Shown here: piece by piece, positions 32,329 to 44,204 of the stretch
Numbering within the stretch: the first letter of the stretch is position 1
Layout of the letters: the number at the start of each line of letters is the position of its first letter
NCBI GenBank assembly: GCA_001599595.1
Contig: BCHH01000001.1
Span: 887,025-951,024, forward strand
Direction of reading: 5' to 3'
DNA: 64,000 bases
Source of the DNA: Beverwykella pulmonaria
Lineage: Eukaryota > Ascomycota > Dothideomycetes > Pleosporales > Melanommataceae
The notes under the pieces: model-generated
Told to the model about the DNA's origin: nothing
The model's database searches: none
Seen by the model: the letters and a program-made list of their open reading frames with translations, nothing else
Made by a program: the position numbers and the translations under genes

Positions 32329-33175
32329 GGAAAAGCTGTCAGTGGAGGAAAGTTTTCGAAACGAGATCTCCAAATTCTTCAGAAAAACCCGCTTTGCACA
32401 TGCGAAGCTCATGTTCGGTGTAATTATTTTGTTTGTTCGTAAGATGACACGCCAGCTCGTGACGTCGTTTATATCGCATTCAAGTGGTATGCCAACGCCT
32501 CACCACACCTCGTGTGATATTAGCCAATCTTGGAACCCAAACGTTGGGACTGGGCCCCGTCTGTCCCGACTCATGCATGGCAATTTTCCAGAATTCCCAA
32601 GCCTGGAGCCGAGCAATTTTAATTGGACCCTGGGGTGACTTTGTGGTGCAGGATCGTATTAAGACCCAGGCAAGTCTAAACGCAATTAGCCTTTTACTCT
32701 TCAAGGACAACCTTAGTAATGGACGGGAGGTAGAGCGAAGTATTTCCAAATGTATCGTGTAGGGCATCGACGGCGGCGAAGGGGCAATGCAGAGCGATAG
32801 AAATCACTTTGATTTGTTACCAGAATTTTATTAGCGGGCAGCAAGAACGTCTCCGAAGAGGCAGGGCAACGCTGTAGCTTGCCCACAAACGCTATTGGGA
32901 TAGTCACGTCAATATCACGCATCAGTGCAGTATCTGAGAAAGTTTGTCACAGAAATTTATCCAAGGGATGTATTCAGACACCTAGAGTGTTGAATGTAAG
33001 AGAGCAAAGTGGTGGAGCAGAACGCCGTACCATCTTTTTGGCTTTCCTGTCCTCTTTGACAGTGTTTGCGCGTCGCAAAATACGACATGACGGCGATTCC
33101 CTAACTTGACCCGTGCTGATCATAGCATAATGATATTGACTTAGCGTTAGCCCTTGACAGGCTGTAACAGTCAGC
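32329..33175. other. Intergenic, no supported gene
   Basis: Downstream of the secreted protein gene. Overlapping open frames on both strands at 32312-32767 look like chance. Confidence 0.5.
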
Positions 33176-33374
33176 TCAGGAGGTCAATCGCCGTCGCACT
33201 CCAACGTCGTCTTCTTCATCATCTTCATCAGACCCGCCCTCTTCATCTAGCAGGCCTGCCAAACGCCGTCTTACGCTCCGCTTTTTGTTGCCCTTCTTAG
33301 TTCCACCACTGTGATTCACATGCCCATTCGGGCGGCGCTGGTGAGTGGGCGTATCATTCTGATAGAAAACCTCT
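33176..33374 (-). other. Coding-like segment just downstream of RLI1
   Basis: On the minus strand, immediately after the RLI1 stop but in another frame, an open stretch ending at TGA (33176-33178) reads EVFYQNDTPTHQRRPNGH, then KKGNKKRSVRRRLAGLLDEE and an acidic run DEDDEEDD before VRRRLTS. The basic-then-acidic pattern is what nuclear or nucleolar protein tails look like. No in-frame ATG and no clear donor in RLI1 connects to it. The opposite strand is also open here with serine-rich composition. It may be an alternative 3' exon, an exon of an unrecognised gene, or a low-complexity chance frame. Confidence 0.25.
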
Positions 33375-35565
33375 TCAACTCTCGTCCTCCAAGAAGAAGT
33401 AGTTCCCGTTCAGCTTCTGTTCCTGGTCGAGTTGAGACTTGTCCTTGTTGATACGAGGGCGATAAGAGACAGGGTCACGGCGGAAAGTGACATCAAGGTT
33501 CTTGAGGAACTTGTTACAGCCGGTAAGAAGGGACTCGGGGGTGTTGGCGCGAGAATCTCTGCTGGGCTGTCCGTCAAACACAATGACGCGGTCCGCGAGG
33601 TAAGTAGCCATGATGAAATCGTGCTCGACGACGAAGGCGGTCTTCTTGGAGTGCATGATGAAGCGCTTGATGACTCGGGCGGCAACGATACGTTGTTCGG
33701 AGTCGAGGTAGGCGCTAGGCTCATCGATGAGGTAGATGTCGGCTGGGATGCCGAGAGCGAGGACAATGGCAACTCGTTGCAACTCACCACCGGAGAGGTT
33801 CTGCACTTCTTGGTCGATGAAGTCGTCCATCTTGAGAGGCTTGTAGACATCGGTCTGGAACTGCGGGCTCAAGAATGCAGCCTTGATCTTCTTGAAAAAG
33901 AGTTGACGAACGGTTCCGGTGAACTTGGGGGTGATCTTTTGCGGCTTCATGCTGATGTTCATAGGGGGAACCTTCTTCCCACCGTCGGGCTGGAGAGCGC
34001 CAGCGAGCATTTTGCAGAAGGTGGTCTTGCCAGTTCCATTCTCGCCCATCATCACGAGGATTTCAGAGTCGGTGAACTGGCCCGCTTCGATTGTGAGGTG
34101 GAAGTCTCCTAGAGTCTTCTCCATTTTCGGGTAGTGGTATCCACGTGACTTGTCCATCTCGTACTCCTCGCCGGCCTCACCAATGCGGAATTGGAGAGAC
34201 TCTTCTCGGAAGCGGAGATTCTCGGTAGGAATGTTGCCATCAAGGAAGATATTGATACCTTCTCGGACAGAGGCAGGCAACGTCACTACACCGTAGACAG
34301 CCGGCCTACCATAGAGGACGCAAATGAAATCCGACAGGTAGTCCAAGACAGACAAATCGTGCTCGACCACAATAACATAGTCGTCCGATCGGAGCAAACT
34401 ACGAATGATGCGGCCGGCAGCAAGACGTTGCTTGACATCGAGGAAGGAGCTGATACCAAGTTAGTAAGCTTGAAACCTTGACTAATGATGTGCGCTACTT
34501 ACGATGGCTCGTCGAACATGTACTACCGTGTTAGTCAGTATATAAGCGCTCATGGAAGGGTTGTTTGGTGACTCACCACATCAGCCTGCTGGACGCAAAC
34601 AGTGCCGATGGCAAAGCGCTGCAGCTCTCCGCCAGAAAGCAAGGTGACGTCTCGATCGAGAACGTGCCTCAATTCTACGTGTCGTCAGATACTATAACAC
34701 GATCGGCATGACATGGGCATACCCAATACGTCAAGGATCTCATCCAGGTTGTCCATCTGAGCGCGACCTTTCATAAGGTGACCGACCGTCTTGTCGGGCC
34801 CTTTGATTGCCCTCGGGATTTGGTCGACATACTGAGGCTTGACCACAGCTTTGAGATTGTCCTCCAACACTTTGGTGAAGTAGTCTGTTTCGAAATCAGC
34901 GCGTGATCCCGTGATGCGATTCGGGGGTGTTACTCTGCAACTCCGATCCACGGAAATACTTCAAGATCTCTTCCCAGTCTGGCGGATTGTCGTAGCGGCC
35001 GAGGTTGGGCTTCAGCTTTCCGCTCAGAATCTTCAGCGCCGTGCTCTTTCCAATACCGTTTGTACCAACGAGCCCCAGTACCTGGCCCGGGCGTGGCATA
35101 GGCAGCCTGTGTAGTTTGAAGCTGTTGGCCGAATATCGATGGGTGACCTGGGTCTCCAGGTTCGTGGGCAAGTTGATGATGTTGATGGCATCGAAGGGGC
35201 ACTTTTTAGGGCAGATACCGCATCCTATGCACAGCCGTTCGGAGATGAAGGCGATCTTGGAGTCGGAGGTAACTTCGATGCACAGCTTGCCGGTGCGGAC
35301 AACGGGGCAGGACTTTTTGCACTCCTGGCGACATTTCTAAGCGTACGTTAGCTATTGCGAATACAGCGCAGAAGAGCGGGGGCCTACTTTGGGCTTGCAC
35401 TGTACTCGCACACAGGCTCAGATTAGTTTCTACAATTTTTGTGCATAGGAGGGGTAGTGGGGCACCTTGTCGGCGTTGACAATGGCAATACTGGATGGAG
35501 TCAGTCAGTGAGAAGTAGCAAAAGAAAGTATGGCGATTAATGTACCGAGTCAACTTGTCGGACAT
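33375..35565 (-). CDS. RLI1: ABCE1/RLI1 ribosome-recycling ATPase
   Basis: Essential iron-sulfur ABC ATPase that splits post-termination ribosomes. Eight exons (minus): 35565-35546, 35490-35466, 35399-35388, 35336-34934, 34884-34723, 34674-34577, 34522-34503, 34449-33375; phases agree and give 604 residues (yeast 608). The start [15 protein letters not shown] spans the first two exons. Exon 3 is only 12 nt (CKPK). The N-terminal 4Fe-4S cysteines are [17 protein letters not shown] and [20 protein letters not shown]1 has Walker [10 protein letters not shown], signature [12 protein letters not shown] and Walker B MFDEPSSFLD. The hinge region follows, then NBD2 with [25 protein letters not shown] and [10 protein letters not shown]. 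All introns are 48-66 bp with standard ends. It is head to head with CHD1. Confidence 0.97.
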
Positions 35566-36061
35566 GGTGGCGGCGGATGGTGGTGGTTACCGTGGTGGTT
35601 GCTGGAGGGTTTCACGGAATGTGGGAAGGAGAAAGTGGTGTTGCGGGGACAATTATTCGGTGGGTAACTGTATAGGCGAGGGGGAAACTTGAGTGAGGAA
35701 GGGAGAGGAGCAGCAGCTGGTTTGCTCAACCACCTGCTAACCCTGGGAGAACTCTCGAAGGGCAACGATTGCACAGAACAACGAGACCACAGCGCAAGCG
35801 AACCGTGAATCGCAGAGAAACCGTCCCCTTCACTGTAACATCTTTCTGTCAGCAATGGAGACGGCGACGTGATTGGCTGCTGGAAGCGGATCTCTTTAGG
35901 CTTAGCGCTTGCGGCTTTGCCCTGGGCTTGGCATAGAGGTGACTTGCCCAGGCATTCTCGCACCGCTCCGACATCGACACTTGACCCTCGCCCTCACCAC
36001 ACCACACACCCCACCCCACGACCAAGACTCTCCTACCCCACGATCTGAGGGTATCTGAGCC
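35566..36061. promoter_or_regulatory. Divergent promoter region RLI1/CHD1
   Basis: 496 bp between two start codons pointing apart. It must hold both promoters. Pyrimidine-rich stretches and a CACCACAC-rich block (35985-36020) lie near the CHD1 start. No specific binding site identified. Confidence 0.6.
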
Positions 36062-39000
36062 ATGGACTGTGAGTACACCCCCTTTGCACACTGAATTTGC
36101 CCGTCCGCGCGCTGCAAACCCACCGCAAGAGCCACTGGCCGGTCGCGCTCAAGTCCATCTATCCATCACCATACCTCGTCGACACATCCAGCAAACGTCC
36201 ATACGCCTCGAATACTGCTGTCTCCCGCTTCGTCACGACTCATTCCACCTTCTGCCGGCCATTTCAGTCCTCCGCCAGGCCATTGGCCTTACGCACTCAA
36301 CCGCCCGTCCGCCATCCCCCATCATCCATCATCGAAACATTCCATCGGACCCACGTTCTACGGTTCCTCGTCGCTGTTTCTCGTCGCGTTCTGGATAGTT
36401 TGGATCGCGTAGTTCCGCTCTATCCAACGCACCTGCTCTCACCCGCCCCAGCCGTGCGCTTCCTGAGATCTTGTGCTGACCATCACGTACAGCCGCGTCC
36501 ATCGCGATGTCCTCCTCGCCTGGAAATATGGCAGCCCTTTCGCTCACTAACGGCCACTCCTCACCTCTCGCCATAAACGTCACAACCGCCAGTAACCTCT
36601 CCGCACACAGCGACAGCGAATTGTCTGACGCGAAAGACGCCATCGTCGAAGACAGATCCTCCGACGAAGACGCTCCAGGAGAGGTGGATGACGAGGATGA
36701 CGAGATGGCTGTCGATTCAGACTCCTCCGAGGACGTAGATGCCGAGGGGGAACTGGACGGCGATTACGATTCTGAGTCTCCGCCGCCTGCGCGAGAGGAG
36801 AGCAACCGTGCTCGGAGCTCAACGTCGCAAGAGTCTAGGCGGCCTGCGAAGCGCAAAGCGAGTGTCGAAGAGGACAGTTTTATGACACAGAATCCCGAGC
36901 TATATGGTCTCCGTCGCAGTGTACGTGGTATCAACTTGTCCCCCAAAGAAATCCTGCTAATCGTGAACAGGGACGTGCTCGGCCTAACCGTCGCATCGTA
37001 TGGCATCCATTCCCAGTCCGATATCAAGTATTGACACCTTCTAGGTCGATAGCAGCGATGATGATGATGACGCCTCGGCATCTGATCAACCTCGTAAGCG
37101 ACAAAGGACAGCCTCGCGAAAAAGTAGGATCACAACCCTCGATGCCCACCACAACAGATGCTAACCTACTATCCCAGCCTCAAACCGTCCCACACCGGTC
37201 ATTCAGTCTACAGGCTCCGATTCGGATTCGGATGGTTACGTCGGCGCCCGAAGAAACATCCCCAGCAAGAAGGAAAAGCAGCGCCAACAGCTGGTCGCGG
37301 CGGGGCGCCTTCCGCCTTCCCAGGCTGAAGTCCGCTTCTCCTCAAGACGGACAAAGCAAGTCACGAACTACAACGAGGAGGAGGAAGATCAGTTTGAAGA
37401 AGACGTTGATGACGACGCGATTCCGAACTACTACTCCACCACAGTTGAAGACGCCGGCCCTGGCATAGACAAAGTCGTTGACTACCGCTTGAAAGAGGGC
37501 CTGGGTACGTTGCCCAAATCTGATATGCAATAATGAAGCTGACCAAACACAGAACTTGACCCAGCCAACCCCCAAAAGAACGATTTTGAGTATTCAGTAC
37601 GTCTCCCAAACCGTTATGGAAGGAGAGCATGCTAATGCTGCGATTCAGATCAAATGGCAGGACAAGGCCCACTATCATTCAACATGGGAATCTTACGAGC
37701 CCATGTCTTCGTATAAAGGCATTCGAAAAGTGGACAATTACTTCAAGGCTGTGGTGCTGGTTGACATGTACTACACCGCCCGGAAGAAGGATGAACCGGA
37801 AGAATACGAGCAACATATGGTGGCACGCGAGGCCGAACGTGAAAGCCAACGCGACTACCACATGGTGGATAAAGTCATTGATTCTCGACAAGGCGAGGAT
37901 GAGACTGAATACTTTATCAAATGTGAGCTTCCACTTTCGCCTCACCCCTTTTCGGATTACCTAACGGTTGAGTAGGGAAGGGCTTGACGTACGAGCACTG
38001 TACTTGGGAGCCTGCTTCGTTGATCAGCACGCTATCACAGACCCACATCGACCGCTACCTTGATCGATCTTCTAAGCTGCCATGGTCCGACAAGAAAGAA
38101 TCAAATCTCGCCACCCGCAAGAAGTTTGTCAAGCTCGACGAACAGCCTGATTACATCAAATACGGCCAACTTCGCCCGTTCCAGCTGCACGGTGTGAACT
38201 TCCTCGCACACAACTGGTGTCGAGGTACAAACGTCATTCTGGCCGATGAGATGGGCCTTGGAAAGACTGTGCAAACTGTTGCCTTCATGAATTGGCTTCG
38301 GCACGACAGGCGACAGGAAGGACCATTCATTTGTATCGTTCCACTTTCAACTATGCCCGCCTGGGCCGACACATTCAACAATTGGACTCCGGATGTCAAC
38401 TATGTTGTGTACACTGGCGGGGAGAAAGGGCGGAAGATCATTCGTGATTGCGAGCTTCTGGTGGATGGGAACGTGAACAAGGTCAAGTTCAATGTGCTCA
38501 TGACCACCTACGAATACGTCCTTGCCGACTGGCAGTTCTTATCTCAGCTCAAGTGGCAATTCCTCGCAGTTGATGAAGCTCACCGTCTGAAGAACCGCGA
38601 GTCGATATTGTATGATAAACTCCGTCAGTTCAATGCTCCCAGCCGCCTCCTCATTACCGGAACCCCAATCCAGAACACCCTTGGAGAGCTGGCAGCCTTA
38701 ATGGACTTCCTTATGCCTGGCAAGATCAGTGTCGACGAGAACTTTGATCTTGCCTCGGATGATGCAAGCCAAAAGCTGGCTGAGCTCAGCGCAGCAATTC
38801 AGCCTTATATGATTCGGCGTACCAAGGAAAAAGTTGAGAATGATCTCCCGCCCAAGTCTGAGAAGATTCTCCGTGTTGAGTTGTCCGACATTCAACTAGA
38901 ATACTACAAGAACATCCTCACAAGGAATTATGAGGCTCTCAACGAAGGCGGCAGCGGGCACAAGCAGTCGCTGTTGAACATTGTTATGGAACTGAAGAAG

Positions 39001-41701
39001 GCAAGCAATCATGCGCTTCTATTCCCCAATGCCGAGGCCAAGTTTCTCAAAGAGAACGCTACCAAGGACGAGACTCTGAAAGCCCTTATTACTACCAGTG
39101 GCAAGATGATGCTTCTTGACCGACTTCTCACCAAGCTAAAGGCCGACGGCCATCGTGTCCTAATCTTCAGTCAAATGGTTCACATGCTGGACATCCTCAC
39201 TGATTATCTTCGACTGCGAAACTACTCTTACCAACGGCTTGACGGTACAGTCCCTGCAGCTGATCGCAGAATCGCCATTGACCACTTCAATGCCCCCGGT
39301 AGTGATGATTACTGCTTTCTTTTGTCTACTCGAGCTGGTGGCCTCGGTATTAACCTCATGACTGCCGATACGGTCATCATCTTCGACTCGGATTGGAATC
39401 CTCAAGCCGATTTACAGGCAATGGCGCGAGCACATCGAATTGGGCAACAGAAACCTGTCAGCGTCTATCGACTGGTATCCAAGGATACGATTGAAGAGGA
39501 GATTCTAGAACGAGCCCGAAACAAGCGCATGCTTGAATTCGTCACCATCCAGCGGGGTGTCACAGATCGACAGCAAAAGGAACTTAACGACAAAATGAAT
39601 CGCGTTGCTGGCGAGCCTAATTCGGCTGATGACATCAACCAGATCCTCAAGCGACGAGGACAAAAGATGTTCGAGCAATCCGGGAATCAAAAGAAGCTGG
39701 AGGAGCTCGACATCGATTCGGTTCTCGAGAACGCCGAAGAGCACAAGACCGAGCAGGCAGCTGGTCTCACCTCGGACGGTGGCGAAGAGTTCCTCAAGAA
39801 CTTCGAATACACCGACGTCAAGATTGACCTAGAGTGGGATGACATTATTCCTAAGGAGGAGCTCGAAGCAGTCAAGGCCGACATTGAGCAGAGGAAGACT
39901 GAAGCAGCCACTCAAAAACTTCTTGAGGATAATGCTCCCCGAAAACGTAAAGCAGCCTTATCAAGTGAACGCGAGCAACGAGCTGCGAAGAAGCGAGCCC
40001 GAGAAGCTACAAAACGTATTGACGTTGACGACGATGACGATGCGTCTGACAATGACTCGAGCAGCAACAACCGTGACCCCAAGCGACCACTCAATACAAA
40101 GGAAACACGCAACCTTATTCGAGCTTATGAGCGATACGGATCACTCGAAGAGCGTGGCGACGAAATCATTCGAGACGCAAAACTGGTCGGTCGCGACCTG
40201 GCCCTGCTTAAGGCTACATTGGATGAAGTGGTCACCATCAGCCAAGACCTCGTCAAGGCAGAGCAGACCCGACTCAAGAACCTTGAAAGCGAAGCCAACC
40301 GCGTTGTCACGAAGAAGGACAAGAAGGCTGTCCTTTTCAACTTCCGAGATGTCAAGAAGTTGAACGCCGAAACCATCATTGAACGACCGATTGAAATGCG
40401 AATCCTCAAGGAAGCTACTGAAGCCGTTGCCGAGTGGAAGAACTTCCGAGTCGCCGAAGCAATCAAACCAGCCAGCTACTCCTGTGCCTGGGGAGCACGG
40501 GAAGACGGTATGCTCTGCGTTGGCATCGCGCGCCACGGATATGGTGCTTGGGTTCCTATCCGGGATGATCCCGACCTTGAAATGAGTGACAAGTTCTTCC
40601 TTGAGGAGCACAGGGTAGACAAGAAGGAGGAGCGAAGCAAGGGGGAAGAGAAGAATGCGAAGTCTCCCGGCGCTGTGCACCTTGTTCGACGAGCAAACTA
40701 CCTCCTCACTATCCTCAAGGAAAAGACAACCTCCGACCCCAACGTAAAGCGGCTTATCGAGAACCATCATAGAAACAACAAGAAGCATCACTTGAATGCA
40801 GCACGTCGCCCAGAGAAAGCGTCAAGTATCTCTGCCAGCCCTGCTCCATCTGCCCAGGCACGGAAAGTTTCTTCGCGGGAGTCAGAGAGGCCAGCTCATC
40901 GAGCACTCGGCAACGGCGAAAGTCGCCACTCTGACAGCAGGCCTGAGAGCCGCCAGCATGACAAGGGTGCGCAGGAACATCGGCCTAGACATAGCGATCA
41001 GTACAGGCCTTCCGATACCCATCGCAAAGACCACCATCGCAGTGATCGGGGCAGTGTTGACCGACGTTCTCAACATCCAGACCGAACCAGCACCCCAGAG
41101 ATCCGACGAAAGGTCAGCGCAGACAACGAGAAGTCACGACTCAAGGAAGACCGCCCTCGTAAGGAGGATCGCCCACGACTAAGTGAGGACCGGTCGCGAC
41201 CAAAGGAGGAACGACGGTCTCAAGAGGAGCGACAGGAATCACATGCCCATAATCATAATCATGGTCACCATAGCCATAGCCATAATCGAAGCGTGGACTT
41301 GACCCCTAGGAAAACCGACGACTTTGTGGAGCGAAAGATGCGACCTGTCCGCGACAACCTCGGTCGCTTAAAGAAGGCCACGAATAAAAATTATCCCGTC
41401 AGGGAGAACCTCATCAAAACCCTCAAGACCGAGCTGATTGCGATTGGCAATTTCATTCGTGCTGAGACAAGAGAAAAAGCGGAGCTGGAGGAGCGCTTGT
41501 GGTAAGTTTTACCCGTCGTCCGAGAACTTCGAACAACACCAGCTTACACTCAGCAGGGCATACACAGTTTCTAACTACTGGCCGAACAAAAGCGTTGGTG
41601 TGCCCCAGGTGAAGGGCATGTATACCAAGATGTTAAGTCAAGAATTGAACGGAAAGCAAAACGGTGGACAGCAGACGAACGGACAGGCCAATGGGTCCTG
41701 A
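36062..41701 (+). CDS. CHD1: Chromodomain-helicase CHD1 chromatin remodeller
   Basis: ATP-dependent nucleosome-spacing enzyme that works on transcribed chromatin. Nine exons: 36062-36068, 36493-36920, 36971-36997, 37045-37123, 37178-37504, 37553-37596, 37649-37922, 37976-41501, 41557-41701, giving 1618 residues. The 7-nt exon 1 and the 424-bp first intron are inferred; otherwise the start is the Met at 36507. Order: acidic disordered N-terminus, LRRS-GRARPNRRI (27-nt exon 3), chromodomain 1 (SIKWQDKAHYHSTWESYE), chromodomain 2 (YFIKWKGLTYEHCTWEP), SNF2 ATPase with DEMGLGKTVQTV and VDEAHRLKN, helicase C with STRAGGLGINL and ARAHRIGQ, a SANT/SLIDE-like DNA-binding region (LNTKETRNLIRAYERYGSL), a basic/His-rich linker, and the C-terminal CHD1 helical domain (NYPVRENLIKTLKTELIAIG). 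Complete gene. Confidence 0.96.
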
Positions 41702-42326
41702 AGCACAAAAGCGGCGCACGCGACACGTCTGAATGGGTGTTGTCGCCAACAGCAACAATAACATGTTATACGTGCTTATTGGCATTGAACCGAATTTCAC
41801 GGCAGTCAAATTTTTTTCCGCAGCATAGCGTAGGCGCTCGGGTGTTTGGACAACACACGCTGGTGGAGTCCTTTTCTTTCTTTTCTTCTTCTGCATGAGC
41901 CTATACCTGTCCCGATACAGTGTTTGGTCTTGGTGTTTATCCTTTTTCGGCGTACGAATTGGCAATAAAACTGGCGGAGGTTGTTTGCATTTCTGCGGTT
42001 TCAACTACGGCATGGACAGTGGGCTTGCATCTTTCATATTCCCCGGTGCAGCACAAGTATTCTGTACAAAGCTTGTCTCTGGCATACACCATTACAACGC
42101 TAGCTGCTGCGGCTAGACAGACTTCAATGAAGCTCTATGCATTCCATGTTTTGTGCTTATGAAATTGACTGAGTCATGTGTCATCAAATATTCCGTGGAG
42201 CTCCTTGCTTCCAGACCATCTGTCTCTTCAGTTGTTAACTATAGAACATTAGACATTAAACATTAGCATGAAGCGCGTAATACATTACTCCACCCATCCA
42301 ATCTAATCCAATCAACCCATCGCTCT
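41702..42326. other. Intergenic, convergent 3' flanks
   Basis: Between the 3' ends of CHD1 and the minus-strand membrane protein gene. Frames at 41895-42162 and 41633-42004 are unremarkable. No gene supported. Confidence 0.5.
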
Positions 42327-43133
42327 CTATACACTCTCCACTCTCTCGTTCTCATTCTTACGCCCCACTCCCCCTTCCAGCTCAGCACATCTTCTGCCCT
42401 CCTTCTTCACCTTCCTCCAATGATGCACGGCCTTGGCGGCAAACACCACATACGCAATATAACACACGACGACGTCGCACTGCAGTCCAGCACCCACATA
42501 CACTAATAGGGTGTATGCGGTCGTCTCATCGTACCTGTACTCGTTGAAGGAGGGGTCCATGGTGAGGAAAGACCAGCTGGCGGATACGGACCTTGAGGGG
42601 TGGGTTAGTGCGGTTCTTGGGAGGTAGTGAAAGATCAGTGAGCCAGCATGGAAGTAGTGAGGGCGATGATGAGTTTCGGGGCAGGAGACATACCAGAGAC
42701 TGGCGAAGGCGAGGCCGGAGGAGAGTGCAAACACCGGGTGTAAGTGTGAGGTGTGGATGAGAAAGTAGCAGAGGGGCAGGTGGATGAGTTCTAGCAAAGG
42801 CGCGAAGGCGGTGCGCCAGATGAACAGGGTTCTATACATATTGAATGTGAGTATCATTCTCCGTGCTCCCCCAACCCGGCTAGAGTCATATTTTACTCAC
42901 ACGCCATTTGGATCTGTCCCGCCCCAGCGGACGGGCGGTGGGTATTTAGGCGCGATTTCGTAGGCTGTAGCGTAAGTGTTCCAGAGATGTTGGCTGTAGA
43001 TTTGGTCGCTGATGAAGAGGATCCATATCACAACAAAGAGAATGGTGATGGGGAGGAAGAAGAAAGGGCCGTAGCGGGGGGAGCCGTGCCAACGTGGGTC
43101 TTTAGGGGATGTGTAGGCCTGGAAGAGCGCCAT
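42327..43133 (-). CDS. Multi-pass membrane protein of unknown function
   Basis: Three exons, 43133-42901, 42831-42694 and 42591-42327, with introns of 69 and 102 bp, give 211 residues. The start is MALFQAYTSPKDPRW. Hydrophobic segments suggest four or so membrane helices: FFFLPITILFVVIWILFI, the segment around LLELIHLPLCYFLI, FALSSGLAFASLW, and a last one in AYTLLVYVGAGLQCDVVVCY continuing to AYVVFAAKAV. The C-terminus is charged and cytosol-like (HHWRKVKKEGRRCAELEGG). The four-helix layout recalls EXPERA/EBP-type proteins, but I see no convincing signature, so I leave the function open. Intron 2 uses a CTCAAG acceptor with CACTAACC as branch site. Confidence 0.7.
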
Positions 43134-44204
43134 GGTTGGTGTTGAAGTAGAGGAGAGACTACATGAGGATGTAGGTAGTGGTTGTTTGGATGTTAAGGGA
43201 GATCTGAGCTCGACTATATAGTTGAGAAAATACGAAGTTTTGGTAGTGCCATCGGCTAGTAGACGTCGGAAGGAAGAGGCAAAGAAGACCCAAACTGCCA
43301 ACTCTATGTACGAACCGTTGCATCAACGCACTCTTGGTATCACAGTCACTCAAAGACCTCGGTCACATCATCGATCCATCGACCTAACGTGCACTACCCG
43401 CCTACTAGCATATATCCCTCATACACTCCAAACTTTCAACCAAACCTTGCTCTGTTCCACAGCGTTTCTAGTGTAAAGGCCCACGTAACCACTGCAGCAC
43501 CGCCCCAGCAGTCAAACACTACTGATTCGCACGCCGAGCTAATCGAGGCGCAGAATCTCAGTATAACAAGCAAAGGCTTAGGTAAGGCAGACTGCTCGTG
43601 TAGAACTTACTACCAGGGGAAACCGGAGCTGCGCTCCTACTTTGGAAACTTGGCGAGAAACGCTCACGATCCGAGCAGAAGAGTAGCGACAATGTGAGGA
43701 AAATGCAACCTCGCACAATGTGAAAGTATATGCAAAAGAGATCCAATGGCAATGAGAGTCTTCGTGCTGCTGCCTTCGGATCAAGGCAACGAAAGTTCAG
43801 CTCCTAGAGCCCAGGCAACGCAGTCAGCACAAGTCCTGAACACAAGGTCAAATCTAGGCGAAGGAAATGAACAACTGCCAAGCTCTTCTTTACTTGATTT
43901 TCTCTCTGGCAGAAGGAGATCTACGTAGAAGTGGACTTTTTCGTAGCAAAGGAGAGAAGAATTTGGAACGCGAACTGGTGATTGACACGAGAGGTTGCCA
44001 ACGCCGGCCCAATGACTGATAAATTCGATGGCTGAATAAACAGAAAACAAGCCCATCCCATACTCCGAATATGACGGCAACCGAAAGACCTGAGAGGCAT
44101 ATGCAAATGCACGCTACCATGAACCGGAAATATCGAATTATACATTCCACTTCTACCTCTTATACAATTCCACCCTTGCTGGATATCTTGACCCCGCGGG
44201 GCTA
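43134..44204. other. Intergenic, no supported gene
   Basis: Upstream of the membrane protein gene and downstream of the minus-strand transporter MCH1. Several small open frames on both strands, none recognisable. Confidence 0.5.

Noticed and set aside
33432..34112. A 226-codon open frame on the plus strand opposite RLI1
   Set aside because: Antisense shadow of the RLI1 last exon; no recognisable domain.
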